Of a stretch of 64,000 nt of DNA, positions 36,758-45,139 are shown one piece after another. The translations under genes were made by a program, and so were the position numbers. The stretch comes from Sphingopyxis macrogoltabida. GTDB lineage: Bacteria > Pseudomonadota > Alphaproteobacteria > Sphingomonadales > Sphingomonadaceae. The DNA is taken from assembly GCF_001307295.1 (NCBI RefSeq), contig NZ_CP012700.1:4033001-4097000 (forward strand). Direction: 5' to 3'. Numbering within the stretch: position 1 is the stretch's first letter; each line of letters begins with the position of its first letter. Under the pieces are notes generated by a model. The model was not told the origin of the DNA. It saw nothing but the letters and a program-made list of their open reading frames with translations, and ran no database searches.

Positions 36758-36835
36758 AACTTGCTCCCCATGGATTGGCGTGGGGCACGGCGGCCGCATC
36801 GGCGACCGTCCGGGCCCTTCAAAGGATGAATGCCC

Positions 36836-38146
36836 TTATTCGGCGCGGGTTCCAATAGCGATATGGCGAAAGCCATGCCGGAGCACTTCGTCGCGGCGAT
36901 AGATGTTGCGCAGGTCGACGAGCAGCTTGTCGGCCATCCTGCCGCCAAGCCGCGCGAGATCGAGCGCGCGGAAGGCATCCCATTCGGTGATGATCGCCAC
37001 CGCGTCGGCGCCTTCGGCTGCGGCATAGGCGCTCGCCTTCATTTCGACCTCGGGCATCATCGGCGCCGCGATCTCCATTCCTTCGGGATCATAAGCGGTG
37101 ACGCGCGCGCCGGCGTCGAGCAGCGTCTGGACGATCGCGAGGCTCGGCGAATCGCGCATGTCGTCGGTGTTCGGCTTGAATGTGAGCCCGAGCAGCGCGA
37201 CCGTCTTGCCACGCGCGTTGCCGCCCATCGCCGCGATGATCTTGCGGCCCATCGCACGCTTGCGCAGGTCGTTGGCCTGCACCGTCGCTTCGACGAGGCG
37301 CAGCGGCACTTCATTGTCCTGCGCGGTCTTGAGCAGCGCGAGCGTGTCTTTCGGGAAGCAACTCCCGCCATAGCCGGGACCGGCGTGGAGGAATTTCGCG
37401 CCGATCCGGTTGTCGAGCCCGATGCCGCGCGCGACGTCCTGCACCTCGGCGCCGACGGCCTCGCAAAGATCGGCGATCTCGTTGATGAAGGTGATCTTGG
37501 TCGCGAGGAAGGCGTTGGCGGCATATTTGATCATCTCGGCGGTGCGCCGGCGCGTGACGAGGATCGGGGCCTCGTTGAGGAAGAGCGGCCGGTAAACTTC
37601 GCGAAGGACGGACTCGCCATGCGCGTCTTCGGCACCGATCACGATGCGGTCGGGGCGCTTGAAATCGCCGATCGCGGCACCTTCGCGCAAGAATTCGGGG
37701 TTCGAGGCGACGCTGTGCGAGCGCCCGGGCGCGCCCTCGCGCAGGATGCGCTCGACCTCGTCGCCGGTGCCGACGGGCACGGTCGATTTGGTGACGATCA
37801 CGCAATCATGATCGAGTGTCGCCGCCAGTTCCTCGGCGGCGCCGAAGACATAGGAAAGATCGGCATGGCCATCGCCGCGGCGCGACGGCGTCCCGACCGC
37901 GATGAACACCGCGTCGGCCCCGGCAACCGCAGGCGCAAGGTCGGTGGTGAAGGACAGGCGGCCCGCCGCGACATTCTTGGCGACCAGCGAATCGAGGCCG
38001 GGCTCGTAAATCGGCATCCGCCCCGCGTTCAGCGCCTCGATCTTGCCGGCGTCCTTGTCGACGCAGACGACGTCATGGCCGAAATCGGAAAAGCACGCCC
38101 CCGATACCAGCCCGACATAGCCGGTTCCGATCATGGCGATTTTCAT
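36836..38146 (-). CDS. ugd: UDP-glucose 6-dehydrogenase
   Basis: The product has 436 residues. The N-terminal Rossmann site is IGTGYVGLVSG, and the catalytic cysteine is Cys263 in GPGYGGSCFPKDT; Lys/Asn residues of the middle helix (EMIKYAANAFLATKITFINE) are in place. It oxidises UDP-glucose to UDP-glucuronate with two NAD+, feeding extracellular polysaccharide or glycosphingolipid synthesis. Sphingomonads use glucuronate in their outer membrane glycosphingolipids, which gives a plausible role. No glycosyltransferase is adjacent. The start is ATG 38146. Confidence 0.95.
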   Translation of the reverse strand: MKIAMIGTGYVGLVSGACFSDFGHDVVCVDKDAGKIEALNAGRMPIYEPGLDSLVAKNVAAGRLSFTTDLAPAVAGADAVFIAVGTPSRRGDGHADLSYVFGAAEELAATLDHDCVIVTKSTVPVGTGDEVERILREGAPGRSHSVASNPEFLREGAAIGDFKRPDRIVIGAEDAHGESVLREVYRPLFLNEAPILVTRRRTAEMIKYAANAFLATKITFINEIADLCEAVGAEVQDVARGIGLDNRIGAKFLHAGPGYGGSCFPKDTLALLKTAQDNEVPLRLVEATVQANDLRKRAMGRKIIAAMGGNARGKTVALLGLTFKPNTDDMRDSPSLAIVQTLLDAGARVTAYDPEGMEIAAPMMPEVEMKASAYAAAEGADAVAIITEWDAFRALDLARLGGRMADKLLVDLRNIYRRDEVLRHGFRHIAIGTRAE

Positions 38147-38202
38147 GCGAACTACCTTTGTTGTTGCGGCCGGCGTGTCATTAAGGACAAATGTTTCAAA
38201 CG

Positions 38203-38233
38203 AAAAGGGCCGCGAATTGCTTCGCGGCCCTTT
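38203..38233 (-). terminator. Rho-independent terminator of the tonB-exbB-exbD-exbD cluster
   Basis: A perfect 13-bp stem with loop of four (38233-38221 side with 38216-38204) is followed on the minus strand by TTTTCGTTT. It lies about 27 bases after the last exbD stop and separates the cluster from ugd. Confidence 0.88.
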
Positions 38234-38259
38234 CCATAAAACGCGTTAAGGATCAGTGA

Positions 38260-38685
38260 TCAGAAAACGCGCGCATATTGTTCGTTGCCGACGAAGCCGA
38301 GCTTGCCGACTCCGCTGCGCTTGATCACCGCCATCACATTGTCGACGACGAAATAACGCGCATAGGGGTCGGGCTGAACCTGAAGCTCGGGCTCGACCGG
38401 CAGCGCCTTGGTCTGCTCGAGATAATTCGCGAGCTGGGCAAGGTCGACCGGTGCGCCGTTCCAGGTGATCGTCCCGGCCGGGTCGATCATCACCTTGTTC
38501 TTTTCCGGATCGACATTGTTTTTGCTGTCGGTCGGAACCGGCAGGTCGATCTTCACCGCGTGGGTCTGGACCGGGATGGTGATGATGAACATGATGAGGA
38601 GCACGAGCATGACGTCGATAAGCGGCGTCGTGTTCATGTCCATCATCGGTTCATTGTCGTCCCGATCGCCAACGGCCATGGACAT
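38260..38685 (-). CDS. exbD: Biopolymer transport protein ExbD/TolR, second copy
   Basis: The product has 141 residues: short cytoplasmic N-terminus, one membrane helix (about 22-42, TPLIDVMLVLLIMFIITIPV) carrying the proton-path aspartate Asp25, and a periplasmic domain. It forms the proton-driven motor with ExbB that energises TonB. It starts 32 bases after the other exbD. The pair shares only the membrane segment well; the periplasmic parts differ. I recall the same tonB-exbB-exbD-exbD order in Xanthomonas, where the second copy is not needed for iron uptake. The start ATG 38685 has AAGGAA upstream. Confidence 0.93.
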   Translation of the reverse strand: MSMAVGDRDDNEPMMDMNTTPLIDVMLVLLIMFIITIPVQTHAVKIDLPVPTDSKNNVDPEKNKVMIDPAGTITWNGAPVDLAQLANYLEQTKALPVEPELQVQPDPYARYFVVDNVMAVIKRSGVGKLGFVGNEQYARVF

Positions 38686-38717
38686 AGGATTATTCCTTCA
38701 TAACTGCGCGGACCGCC

Positions 38718-39236
38718 TTACAGGCGGCCCACCGTACCCGAACCAGGAGCCGGTTCCGAAATGAACCCGATCTTCTGGAAGCCGGCATATTGCATCGTGT
38801 AGATCACCCCGCCGATGCACTGATACGGCGTGTTGATGTCGCCGCGGATATGCACTTCGGGGAAATTTTCCTCAGTGATATTCTGCGGTCCGCCGATATC
38901 TTCGAGCAGCTTTTCGAGCTTGTCTTGCCCACGCTGTAGCAATTCGCGCGAATCGACCGGGGTTTGGCCCCAATAGACTTCGCATGCCGTACTCTCGGGG
39001 TTGGGTTCGCCGTCGCCGTCGGTGTCGGCCGAACGGACCGACAGCAGCACATTTTCTGGCTTCGTCGTCGTCGGCTCGAATACCACGGCCGGCAGCTTGA
39101 GGTTCACCGTCTCCAACACCACGGGAACCGTGATGAGGAAGATGATGAGCAACACAAGCATGATGTCCACGAGCGGCGTCGTGTTGATTTCGGACATCGG
39201 GGCTTCTTCGCCCTTTGCGCCTGCACTCATCGCCAT
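38718..39236 (-). CDS. exbD: Biopolymer transport protein ExbD/TolR, first copy
   Basis: The product has 172 residues, longer than usual. One membrane helix (about 18-40, NTTPLVDIMLVLLIIFLITVPV) holds the conserved proton-path aspartate. The periplasmic part has an insertion of about 30 residues (around 55-100) with acidic stretches and one cysteine (CEVYWGQ), absent in the second copy. It is separated from exbB by 125 bases that include a strong hairpin without a T run. Confidence 0.93.
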   Translation of the reverse strand: MAMSAGAKGEEAPMSEINTTPLVDIMLVLLIIFLITVPVVLETVNLKLPAVVFEPTTTKPENVLLSVRSADTDGDGEPNPESTACEVYWGQTPVDSRELLQRGQDKLEKLLEDIGGPQNITEENFPEVHIRGDINTPYQCIGGVIYTMQYAGFQKIGFISEPAPGSGTVGRL

Positions 39237-39314
39237 AGGATTAGCATCCTGTCACAAAATTGTCTGTTACGGACCGGGTCGACCCGCCAGCGGCGCATCG
39301 ACCTGTCCAGCGGA

Positions 39315-39347
39315 CCTCGCCAGCCCCCGTCGGGAGGCGTGGCGAGG
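39315..39347 (-). promoter_or_regulatory. Stable hairpin between exbB and the first exbD
   Basis: On the minus strand, CCTCGCCA (39347-39340) pairs with TGGCGAGG (39322-39315), and an inner 6-bp stem (39338-39333 with 39328-39323) continues it. It begins 15 bases after the exbB stop and has no following T run. It may protect the upstream mRNA end or lower exbD transcription. Confidence 0.5.
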
Positions 39348-39361
39348 ATCCATTAGACCGG

Positions 39362-40177
39362 TCAGGCCTTCTTCGGCGCGGCGGCGGGAGCAGCCTTCGC
39401 CGGAGCGGCGGCAACCGCCGGCTTCACCTGACCACCCGACATGATCGAACCGAGAACGTCGTTCGAGAAGGTCGACAGACGACGGGCAATCGCCTTGTTG
39501 CGGCTCTGCAGCCAGTTGAACGCGAGCACCGCGGGAACGGCGACGATCAGACCGATAGCGGTCATGATCAGCGCTTCACCGACCGGACCTGCGACGGTAT
39601 CGATCGACGCCTGACCGGACGCACCGATCTTCACGAGGGCGCGAAGAATACCGATAACGGTACCGAACAGACCGACGAACGGCGCGGTCGAACCCACGGT
39701 CGCGAGGAAGGCGAGGCCGCCGTTGAGCTTCGAGTTGATGTGGTTCTGCGACCGCTCGAGCGTGCCGTGCATCCAGTCGTGGGCTTCGACGGGGTCGGTC
39801 AGCTTGTTATGCTCTTCGTTGGCGCGCAGACCGTCTTCGACGACCTGACGATAGGCGCTGTTCTTTTCGAGCTTCGCGGCACCGTCGGCCAGCGTCGGCG
39901 CGCGCCAGAAATTGGCGTCGACCGCCTTGCCCTGGCTGATCACCTTATTCTGTTCGAACAGCTTGGTGAACAGGATGTAGAGCGTCCCGATGAACATGAT
40001 CAGCAGCACCAGGAAGGTGATCTGCGACACGATGCCGCCTTCGCACAGCGCGGGAACGAGACCGTAAGGGTTCTGGCCTTCTTCCTTAACGCACATCGAA
40101 GCGGGCATCAGGCTCAGGCCTGCGTCGTGAGCAGCTGCCGGCGCCGCAGCGGCGGCATTTGCGATCAGATTAAACAT
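39362..40177 (-). CDS. exbB: ExbB/TolQ/MotA family proton channel protein
   Basis: The product has 271 residues with three membrane helices: one near residue 50-70 (GGIVSQITFLVLLIMFIGTLYILF), and two near 160-185 and 205-230 (LAFLATVGSTAPFVGLFGTVIGIL, IVAVPAVLAFNWLQ). The conserved threonine and glycines of the channel are present. The N-terminal 40 residues include an alanine-rich stretch and a KEEGQNP loop and lie in the periplasm. The C-terminus is an Ala/Lys/Pro tail. With ExbD it harvests the proton gradient for TonB. It starts 65 bases after tonB in the same direction. Confidence 0.94.
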   Translation of the reverse strand: MFNLIANAAAAAPAAAHDAGLSLMPASMCVKEEGQNPYGLVPALCEGGIVSQITFLVLLIMFIGTLYILFTKLFEQNKVISQGKAVDANFWRAPTLADGAAKLEKNSAYRQVVEDGLRANEEHNKLTDPVEAHDWMHGTLERSQNHINSKLNGGLAFLATVGSTAPFVGLFGTVIGILRALVKIGASGQASIDTVAGPVGEALIMTAIGLIVAVPAVLAFNWLQSRNKAIARRLSTFSNDVLGSIMSGGQVKPAVAAAPAKAAPAAAPKKA

Positions 40178-40242
40178 GCTGGTTATTCCCTCTCAAAGAA
40201 TAAAATTAGTCAAAATACTGGGTCGGGGCGACCCGCGCCTTG

Positions 40243-40899
40243 TCAGCGCGGAATCTGCCACCGGATACGATTGCTGTAGCTCCCGCCCGTGGGGTTGCCT
40301 GCACGGTCCTTGCCGGGATTGAAGCGGCCGCGACGCGTGATCAGCTTGCACGTTTCCGCGTCAAGGTCGGCATGGCCGCTCGACGAGGTGATGTCGCACG
40401 AAGTGATCCGGCCATCGACACCATAGGTGACGCGGAAGCCGGTCGTTCCCTCGCGTTCCTCACGCATGGCGCGCGCCGGATAGTCGTCGTTCGTCGCCCA
40501 GCGGCCCGGATTGCCCTTCGGCGTGCCCTGTGCGCTCAGGTCGGGAGCCGGCGGCGGCGCCGGCGGGGCCGGCGGCGTATAGACCGGCGGCGGCGGAAGC
40601 CGCGGCGGGGTCGGCACCGACTGGACCGTGTTCGTCGTTACCGGCGGCGGAATCGGCGACGGGGGCGTCACGACCGGAGGCGGCGGCGGCAGCTTGTTGT
40701 CCGGCGGCGGCGGCGGCGGCGGCTCCTCCGGCGGCGGCGGCTCTTCGACGTCCACCACGTCCAATTTTTCGGCAATCTTCTTGACGATACTGATGTTCAA
40801 ACCATTTACCAGGCCATAGCCCAGCACTGCCGTGAACAGACCAACCAAGACAATTGCCACTACCCTGTTTTTAGGGTCGACATTATCACCATAAGCCAT
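40243..40899 (-). CDS. tonB: Energy transducer TonB
   Basis: The product has 218 residues: a cytoplasmic N-terminus, one membrane helix (about 12-32, VVAIVLVGLFTAVLGYGLV), a long proline-rich spacer (about 48-125, with EEPPPPEEPPPPPP) and a C-terminal TonB domain (about 130-215, RAMREEREGTTGFRVTYGVDGRI). It spans the periplasm and pushes on the TonB boxes of receptors such as the two in this window. It leads a cluster with exbB and two exbD genes. The 279 bases between its start and the divergent gene at 41179 include a 6-base inverted repeat (41013-41018 and 41032-41037); I could not assign a Fur or Irr site. Confidence 0.95.
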   Translation of the reverse strand: MAYGDNVDPKNRVVAIVLVGLFTAVLGYGLVNGLNISIVKKIAEKLDVVDVEEPPPPEEPPPPPPPDNKLPPPPPVVTPPSPIPPPVTTNTVQSVPTPPRLPPPPVYTPPAPPAPPPAPDLSAQGTPKGNPGRWATNDDYPARAMREEREGTTGFRVTYGVDGRITSCDITSSSGHADLDAETCKLITRRGRFNPGKDRAGNPTGGSYSNRIRWQIPR

Positions 40900-41178
40900 T
40901 CAGGGACGACGCTCCTTGCTAGATCATCCTGACACCAATCCGTACCATCGGGTTCGGTTGCCAAATGCCCGGATGATTTCCGATGCGTTTTGCGAGACCC
41001 GATAGCATAGCATCCGGCTGTTTATGTTCTTGCCGGACGCTTCGGGCCCGTCCTATCGCGGTGGCGGCAAGTTCGCAAACCCTTTATCAGCGGTTAATGT
41101 GCCCTGCCCCATGATGGGGCTTCCGATAGCGTTACCGGTGTCATCCCGGTGTCACAAATGATGGAAAGTGATTTGACC

Positions 41179-42063
41179 ATGCGCGCGCTTTTGCCGACCG
41201 CCCTTGCCGGAATTTTGCTTGCAACGGGCGGGATTCAGCCGGTTTCCGCGATGCAGACCGCCAGCGCTCCCGCGACGGTAAGCGCCTATAGCTACGCCGA
41301 CATCGCCGATCTCGCGACCGCCGCGCCGATGACGATCCACGCCCAAATTCGCAGCGCCACGGTCCTGAAGCCCGACCGTGCACCCGGTCTCGCGGCCGGG
41401 CACGCCCGATTCTACGTCGAGGCCGACGTCGTCGGGCTGATTCGCGGATCGGGGCCGCTCGCCGCGCGGATCACCTATCTCGTCGATCTGCCGCTGGCGG
41501 CGAACGGCAAGGCGGCGAAGCTCAAGAAGAAACAGCCCGTCCTGCTCTTTGCCCGCCCTGTCGCGGGGACTGCGGCGGGCACCAACAGCACCGGGAGCGT
41601 CCGGCTGATCGCGCCCGACGCCCAGCTTTTGTGGGATCCGGCAACCGAGGCGCAACTGCGCGCGATCCTGACCGAGCTCGTCAAGCCGGGCGCGCCGCCC
41701 GCGATCAAGGGAATCGCCAACGGCTTCCATGTCCCGGGCACGCTGCCGGGCGAGGGCGAGACGCAATTGTTCCTCGATACCAAGACGGGCGAGCCGGTTT
41801 CGCTCACCATCCTGACCGCCGCCGACGGGTCGCGCCGCTGGGCCGCGGCATTCGGCGAGATCGTCGATGGATCGGCCGCGGTGCCCAAACGCAATACGCT
41901 GGCGTGGTACCGCCTTGCCTGCGGGCTGCCGAAAAACCTGCCGCTGAACAAGCTGGCGGGCACGGCTCCCGACGACCGCCGCAAGGCCGCGTCGGATTAT
42001 GCCGTCGTGCTTGGCGCGCTCGGCGAATGCACGCGAACGCGCAAGCCTCCCGTGGCCGGATAA
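41179..42063 (+). CDS. Exported protein of unknown function
   Basis: The product has 294 residues. A signal peptide (MRALLPTALAGILLATGGIQPVSA) precedes a soluble mature part with no recognised motif; residues about 40-150 look beta-rich (IHAQIRSATVL, ARFYVEADVVGLI, RITYLVDLP) and the C-terminal half has LACGLPKNLP and two cysteines. I do not recognise the family beyond an impression that it is common in sphingomonads. In-frame starts also exist at 41149 (GTG), 41158 and 41161; ATG 41179 is chosen because it puts the charged end of the signal peptide first. It is divergent from tonB and 93 bases before hom. Confidence 0.75.
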   Translation: MRALLPTALAGILLATGGIQPVSAMQTASAPATVSAYSYADIADLATAAPMTIHAQIRSATVLKPDRAPGLAAGHARFYVEADVVGLIRGSGPLAARITYLVDLPLAANGKAAKLKKKQPVLLFARPVAGTAAGTNSTGSVRLIAPDAQLLWDPATEAQLRAILTELVKPGAPPAIKGIANGFHVPGTLPGEGETQLFLDTKTGEPVSLTILTAADGSRRWAAAFGEIVDGSAAVPKRNTLAWYRLACGLPKNLPLNKLAGTAPDDRRKAASDYAVVLGALGECTRTRKPPVAG

Positions 42064-42156
42064 AGAAGAGCTACCGGCCCGCCAAGGCACAGCGGGCTTG
42101 TGTCATGGCGAAAAGCCGATAGGGGCGCTGGCGACCGTCATCCAAGGAGTGCCCCG

Positions 42157-43485
42157 ATGTCCGCTTCCACCGTTCCTGCCCCACGCCCGCCGCTCCGCGT
42201 CGCGCTCGCCGGGATCGGGGTCGTCGGTGGCGGCGTCGTCCGCTTGCTCGAGGCCAATCGCGACCTGATCGCGCGCCGCGCCGGACGCCCGGTCGAGATC
42301 GTCGCCATCTCGGCGCGCGACCGCCACCGCGACCGCGGCATCGACCTTGCTTCCTATCGCTGGGAAGACGACATGGGTGCGCTCGTCGCGGCCGACGATG
42401 TCGACGTCGTGGTCGAAATGATCGGCGGCGCCGATGGCGCAGCGCTGACGCTGGCGCGCCAGACGCTCGGCGCGGGCAAGGCGCTCGTCACCGCGAACAA
42501 GGCGATGATCGCGCACCATGGGCTCGACCTCGCGCGGCTGGCCGAAACGAAGGACACGCCGCTCAAATATGAGGCCGCCGTCGCAGGCGGCATCCCGGTG
42601 ATCAAGGCGATCCGCGAGGGCGCGTCGGCGAACGAGATCGCGCGCGTCTATGGCATCCTCAACGGCACCTGCAATTATATCCTGACCCAAATGGAACGGA
42701 ACGGCGCGAGCTTCGCCGAGGCGCTCACCGCGGCGCAGGCCGAGGGTTATGCCGAAGCCGATCCGACCTTCGACGTCGACGGCATCGACGCGGCACATAA
42801 ATTGTCGATCCTCGCCGCGCTGTGCTTCGGGACGAAGCTCGATATCGATGCGGTGACCGCCGACGGCATCCGCAATCTGACCGCGGCCGACATCCGCGAA
42901 GCCGAAGCTCTCGGGCATCGCGTCCGCCTGATCGGCATGGCCGAGCGCGACAGCGGAGAAAACGGCGGCGGCCTCTATCAGCATGTCCAGCCATGCCTCG
43001 TCCCCGCCGACCACCCGCTCGCCTATGTTCCGGGCGCGCTCAACGCTGTCGTCGCCGAGGGCAATTTCGTCGGCCGCTTGTTCTTCGAAGGCGCCGGCGC
43101 CGGCGCGGGACCGACGGCGTCGGCGATCGTCGCCGACATCATCGACATCGCGCGCGACGAATATGGCCCCGCCTTCGCGATGCCGGTCGATTCGCTCGAT
43201 AAAGCCCCGGCGGCCGACGCGGGCGCACGGATCGGCAAACATTATGTCCGCCTGATCGTCGAGGACCGCATCGGCGTGCTCGCCGAGATCGCCGCGGCGA
43301 TGCGCGACGCCGGCGTCTCGATCGAAAGCCTCATCCAGCGCGGCGGCGACGACGAGGACAGCGTCATCATCGTGCTCGTCACCCACGAGGGCCCGGCGAG
43401 CGCGATCCACGCCGCGCTCGGCATCCTCGCGGCGTCGGACCATGTCGTCGGCACGCCGATGCACATGCCGATCCTCGCGCTTTAA
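42157..43485 (+). CDS. hom: Homoserine dehydrogenase
   Basis: The product has 442 residues. The N-terminal nucleotide site is VALAGIGVVGGGVV; the catalytic domain has the signature AAVAGGIPVIKAIREG and GILNGTCNYILTQM with AEADPTFDVDGIDAAHKL; an ACT regulatory domain (about 365-440) follows, which in this family permits feedback inhibition by threonine. It reduces aspartate semialdehyde to homoserine for threonine and methionine synthesis. The start ATG 42157 has a perfect AAGGAGT 6 bases upstream. Its stop overlaps the stop of the facing small gene by four bases. Confidence 0.96.
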   Translation: MSASTVPAPRPPLRVALAGIGVVGGGVVRLLEANRDLIARRAGRPVEIVAISARDRHRDRGIDLASYRWEDDMGALVAADDVDVVVEMIGGADGAALTLARQTLGAGKALVTANKAMIAHHGLDLARLAETKDTPLKYEAAVAGGIPVIKAIREGASANEIARVYGILNGTCNYILTQMERNGASFAEALTAAQAEGYAEADPTFDVDGIDAAHKLSILAALCFGTKLDIDAVTADGIRNLTAADIREAEALGHRVRLIGMAERDSGENGGGLYQHVQPCLVPADHPLAYVPGALNAVVAEGNFVGRLFFEGAGAGAGPTASAIVADIIDIARDEYGPAFAMPVDSLDKAPAADAGARIGKHYVRLIVEDRIGVLAEIAAAMRDAGVSIESLIQRGGDDEDSVIIVLVTHEGPASAIHAALGILAASDHVVGTPMHMPILAL

Positions 43486-43958
43486 GGTTCGGCTTCTTCG
43501 GGGACCGGCGTACCCGTATCGGGATCGGTCGCACGCTTCGCCATTTCATAGAGCGCATTATATTCGGGCCCGGGCGGATAGCCCTTGCCCAGCGCCACCC
43601 AATTATAGGGCAGGCGGTCGAACATCATCCCCTGCGCCTCGGCGCGCGGCAGTTTGGGCCTGGCGTCGCGGCCGACCCCCGCGATCGCACGCAGCTCGGG
43701 CGACAGCCGATGCCGCTCCGTGTCGGTGCCGCACACGGTAATCGACCCATCGTCGGCCGGTTTGCAGCGCCGGATCGGGTCGACCATCTCCTTGGCATTG
43801 GCGGCAGCGGTTTCGGCATTGCGCGGCGGCGGCGGTGCGGGCGGCCCCTGCACCTGTGCGGCGGTCGTCCCTGCCATCGTCATCGCGATGACACAGGATG
43901 CGGCAAAAGCGCCGCCGAATCGGGCGAAGCATCCTCGACAAGCGGTGCGGCCGGCCAT
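43482..43958 (-). CDS. Exported protein of unknown function
   Basis: The product has 158 residues. A probable signal peptide (to about residue 34, TTAAQ) is followed by a Pro-rich stretch (GPPAPPPPRN), a cysteine pair in RRCKPADDGSITVCG, and a polar tail with no known domain. The RRCxxxxxxxxxVCG pattern recurs in small sphingomonad envelope proteins of unknown role as I recall. The start ATG 43958 lacks a clear ribosome site, so the N-terminus is uncertain. It lies on the opposite strand between hom and glpX, and its stop shares TTAA with the hom stop. Confidence 0.7.
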   Translation of the reverse strand: MAGRTACRGCFARFGGAFAASCVIAMTMAGTTAAQVQGPPAPPPPRNAETAAANAKEMVDPIRRCKPADDGSITVCGTDTERHRLSPELRAIAGVGRDARPKLPRAEAQGMMFDRLPYNWVALGKGYPPGPEYNALYEMAKRATDPDTGTPVPEEAEP

Positions 43959-44018
43959 ATGGCGCGCACCATGCCCGACGGGGGCGGCAAGGCAATAGCA
44001 AAGACGGAGAGTATCGGG

Positions 44019-44987
44019 ATGACGAACAGCAGCAACCTCGACCGGGTGCTCGTGCTCGAAATGGTGCGCGTCACCGAAGCCGCGGCGATCGCGGCGGCGA
44101 AGCTGATCGGGCGCGGCGACGAGAAAGCCGCCGATGCCGCGGCAGTCGAGGCGATGCGCACCGCGTTCAACACGCTCTATATGGACGGCACCATCGTCAT
44201 CGGCGAAGGCGAGCGCGACGAGGCGCCGATGCTCTATATCGGCGAAAAGGTCGGCAATGCGCCGGGCAAGGGCCCGAAGATCGACATCGCGGTCGACCCG
44301 CTCGAAGGCACGACGATCACCGCCAAGGCGGGGCCCAATGCGCTCGCGGTGCTGGCGATCGCCGAGGAAGGCTGCCTGCTCAACGCCCCCGATGTCTATA
44401 TGGACAAGCTCGCGGTCGGCGCCGGCTATTCACCGAACATCGTCAATTTCGACAACAGCATCCGCGAAAATGTCGAGGCGGTGGCGCGCGAGAAGGGCTG
44501 CGGCCCCGAGGACATCATGGTGTGCGTGCTCGACCGGCCGCGCCACGAAGCGATGATCACCGAATTGCGCAGCCTCGGCTGCGGCGTCGCGCTGATCCCC
44601 GACGGCGACGTCGCCGGCGTGATCGCGACGACCAACCCCGAAACCAACATCGACATCTATATGGGGTCGGGCGGCGCGCCCGAGGGCGTCCTCGCCGCGG
44701 CGGCGCTGCGCTGCGTCGGCGGCCAGTTCAAGGGCCGGCTGCTGTTCCGCAACGACGACGAACGCAAGCGTGCCGCCAAATGGGGCGTCGAGGATCTCGA
44801 CCGCGTCTATGACCTCGAAGACCTTGCCAAGGGCGACGTGATCTTCGCCGCGACCGGCGTCACCGACGGGTCGCTGCTGCGCGGGGTCAAGCATCGCCGC
44901 GACGGCGTGATGACCACCGAAACTGTCGTGATGCGCGCCTCGTCGGGGACGGTGCGCTGGGTTAAGGGCGAACATCGGGCGGGGTAA
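44019..44987 (+). CDS. glpX: Class II fructose-1,6-bisphosphatase
   Basis: The product has 322 residues. It has GEGERDEAPMLYIGEKVG and the lithium-sensitive phosphatase metal motif DPLEGTT, with the later GVTDGSLLRGV site. It makes fructose 6-phosphate in gluconeogenesis. The start is ATG 44019 with GGAGAG 8 bases upstream; the frame is open back to 43710 but that part is antisense to the small gene. In many alphaproteobacteria hom, glpX and recJ are neighbours; here a small reverse gene interrupts hom-glpX and recJ is not the next gene. Confidence 0.95.
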   Translation: MTNSSNLDRVLVLEMVRVTEAAAIAAAKLIGRGDEKAADAAAVEAMRTAFNTLYMDGTIVIGEGERDEAPMLYIGEKVGNAPGKGPKIDIAVDPLEGTTITAKAGPNALAVLAIAEEGCLLNAPDVYMDKLAVGAGYSPNIVNFDNSIRENVEAVAREKGCGPEDIMVCVLDRPRHEAMITELRSLGCGVALIPDGDVAGVIATTNPETNIDIYMGSGGAPEGVLAAAALRCVGGQFKGRLLFRNDDERKRAAKWGVEDLDRVYDLEDLAKGDVIFAATGVTDGSLLRGVKHRRDGVMTTETVVMRASSGTVRWVKGEHRAG

Positions 44988-45030
44988 CCGTACACCGGGC
45001 GGTTGCGGCCGGACACTGGCCTTGTCAGAT

Positions 45031-45105
45031 CGTCACCCCGGACTTGATCCGGGGTCCATGACCCCGACGCCGAAATGGATTCCGGATCAAGTCGGGGATG
45101 ACGAA
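45031..45105. repeat. Palindromic intergenic repeat, family B, copy 2
   Basis: It begins CGTCACCCCGGACTTGATCC and ends with the near reverse complement TTCCGGATCAAGTCGGGGAT plus GACGA. It lies between the convergent glpX and CorC-like genes and could end both transcripts. Compare copies at 135-235 and 61179-61275. Confidence 0.85.
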
Positions 45106-45139
45106 AATGGAAAGCAACGGCGGTTTTCGCCGCCTCGCC

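Noticed and set aside
40628..40819. Gly-rich plus-strand frame opposite tonB
   Set aside because: It is the reverse of the tonB proline-rich spacer, whose codons read as Gly/Ser on the other strand.
38260..40899. Possible Fur or Irr box before tonB
   Set aside because: I found only a 6-base inverted repeat in the divergent region; it does not match the iron-regulator consensus patterns I know.
42067..42105. Weak hairpin after the unknown gene before hom (GCCCGC/GCGGGC)
   Set aside because: Short stem, long loop and no proper T run; not convincing as a terminator.
43710..44018. N-terminal extension of glpX
   Set aside because: The extra 103 residues are antisense to the facing small gene; ATG 44019 has a good ribosome site and fits the family start.
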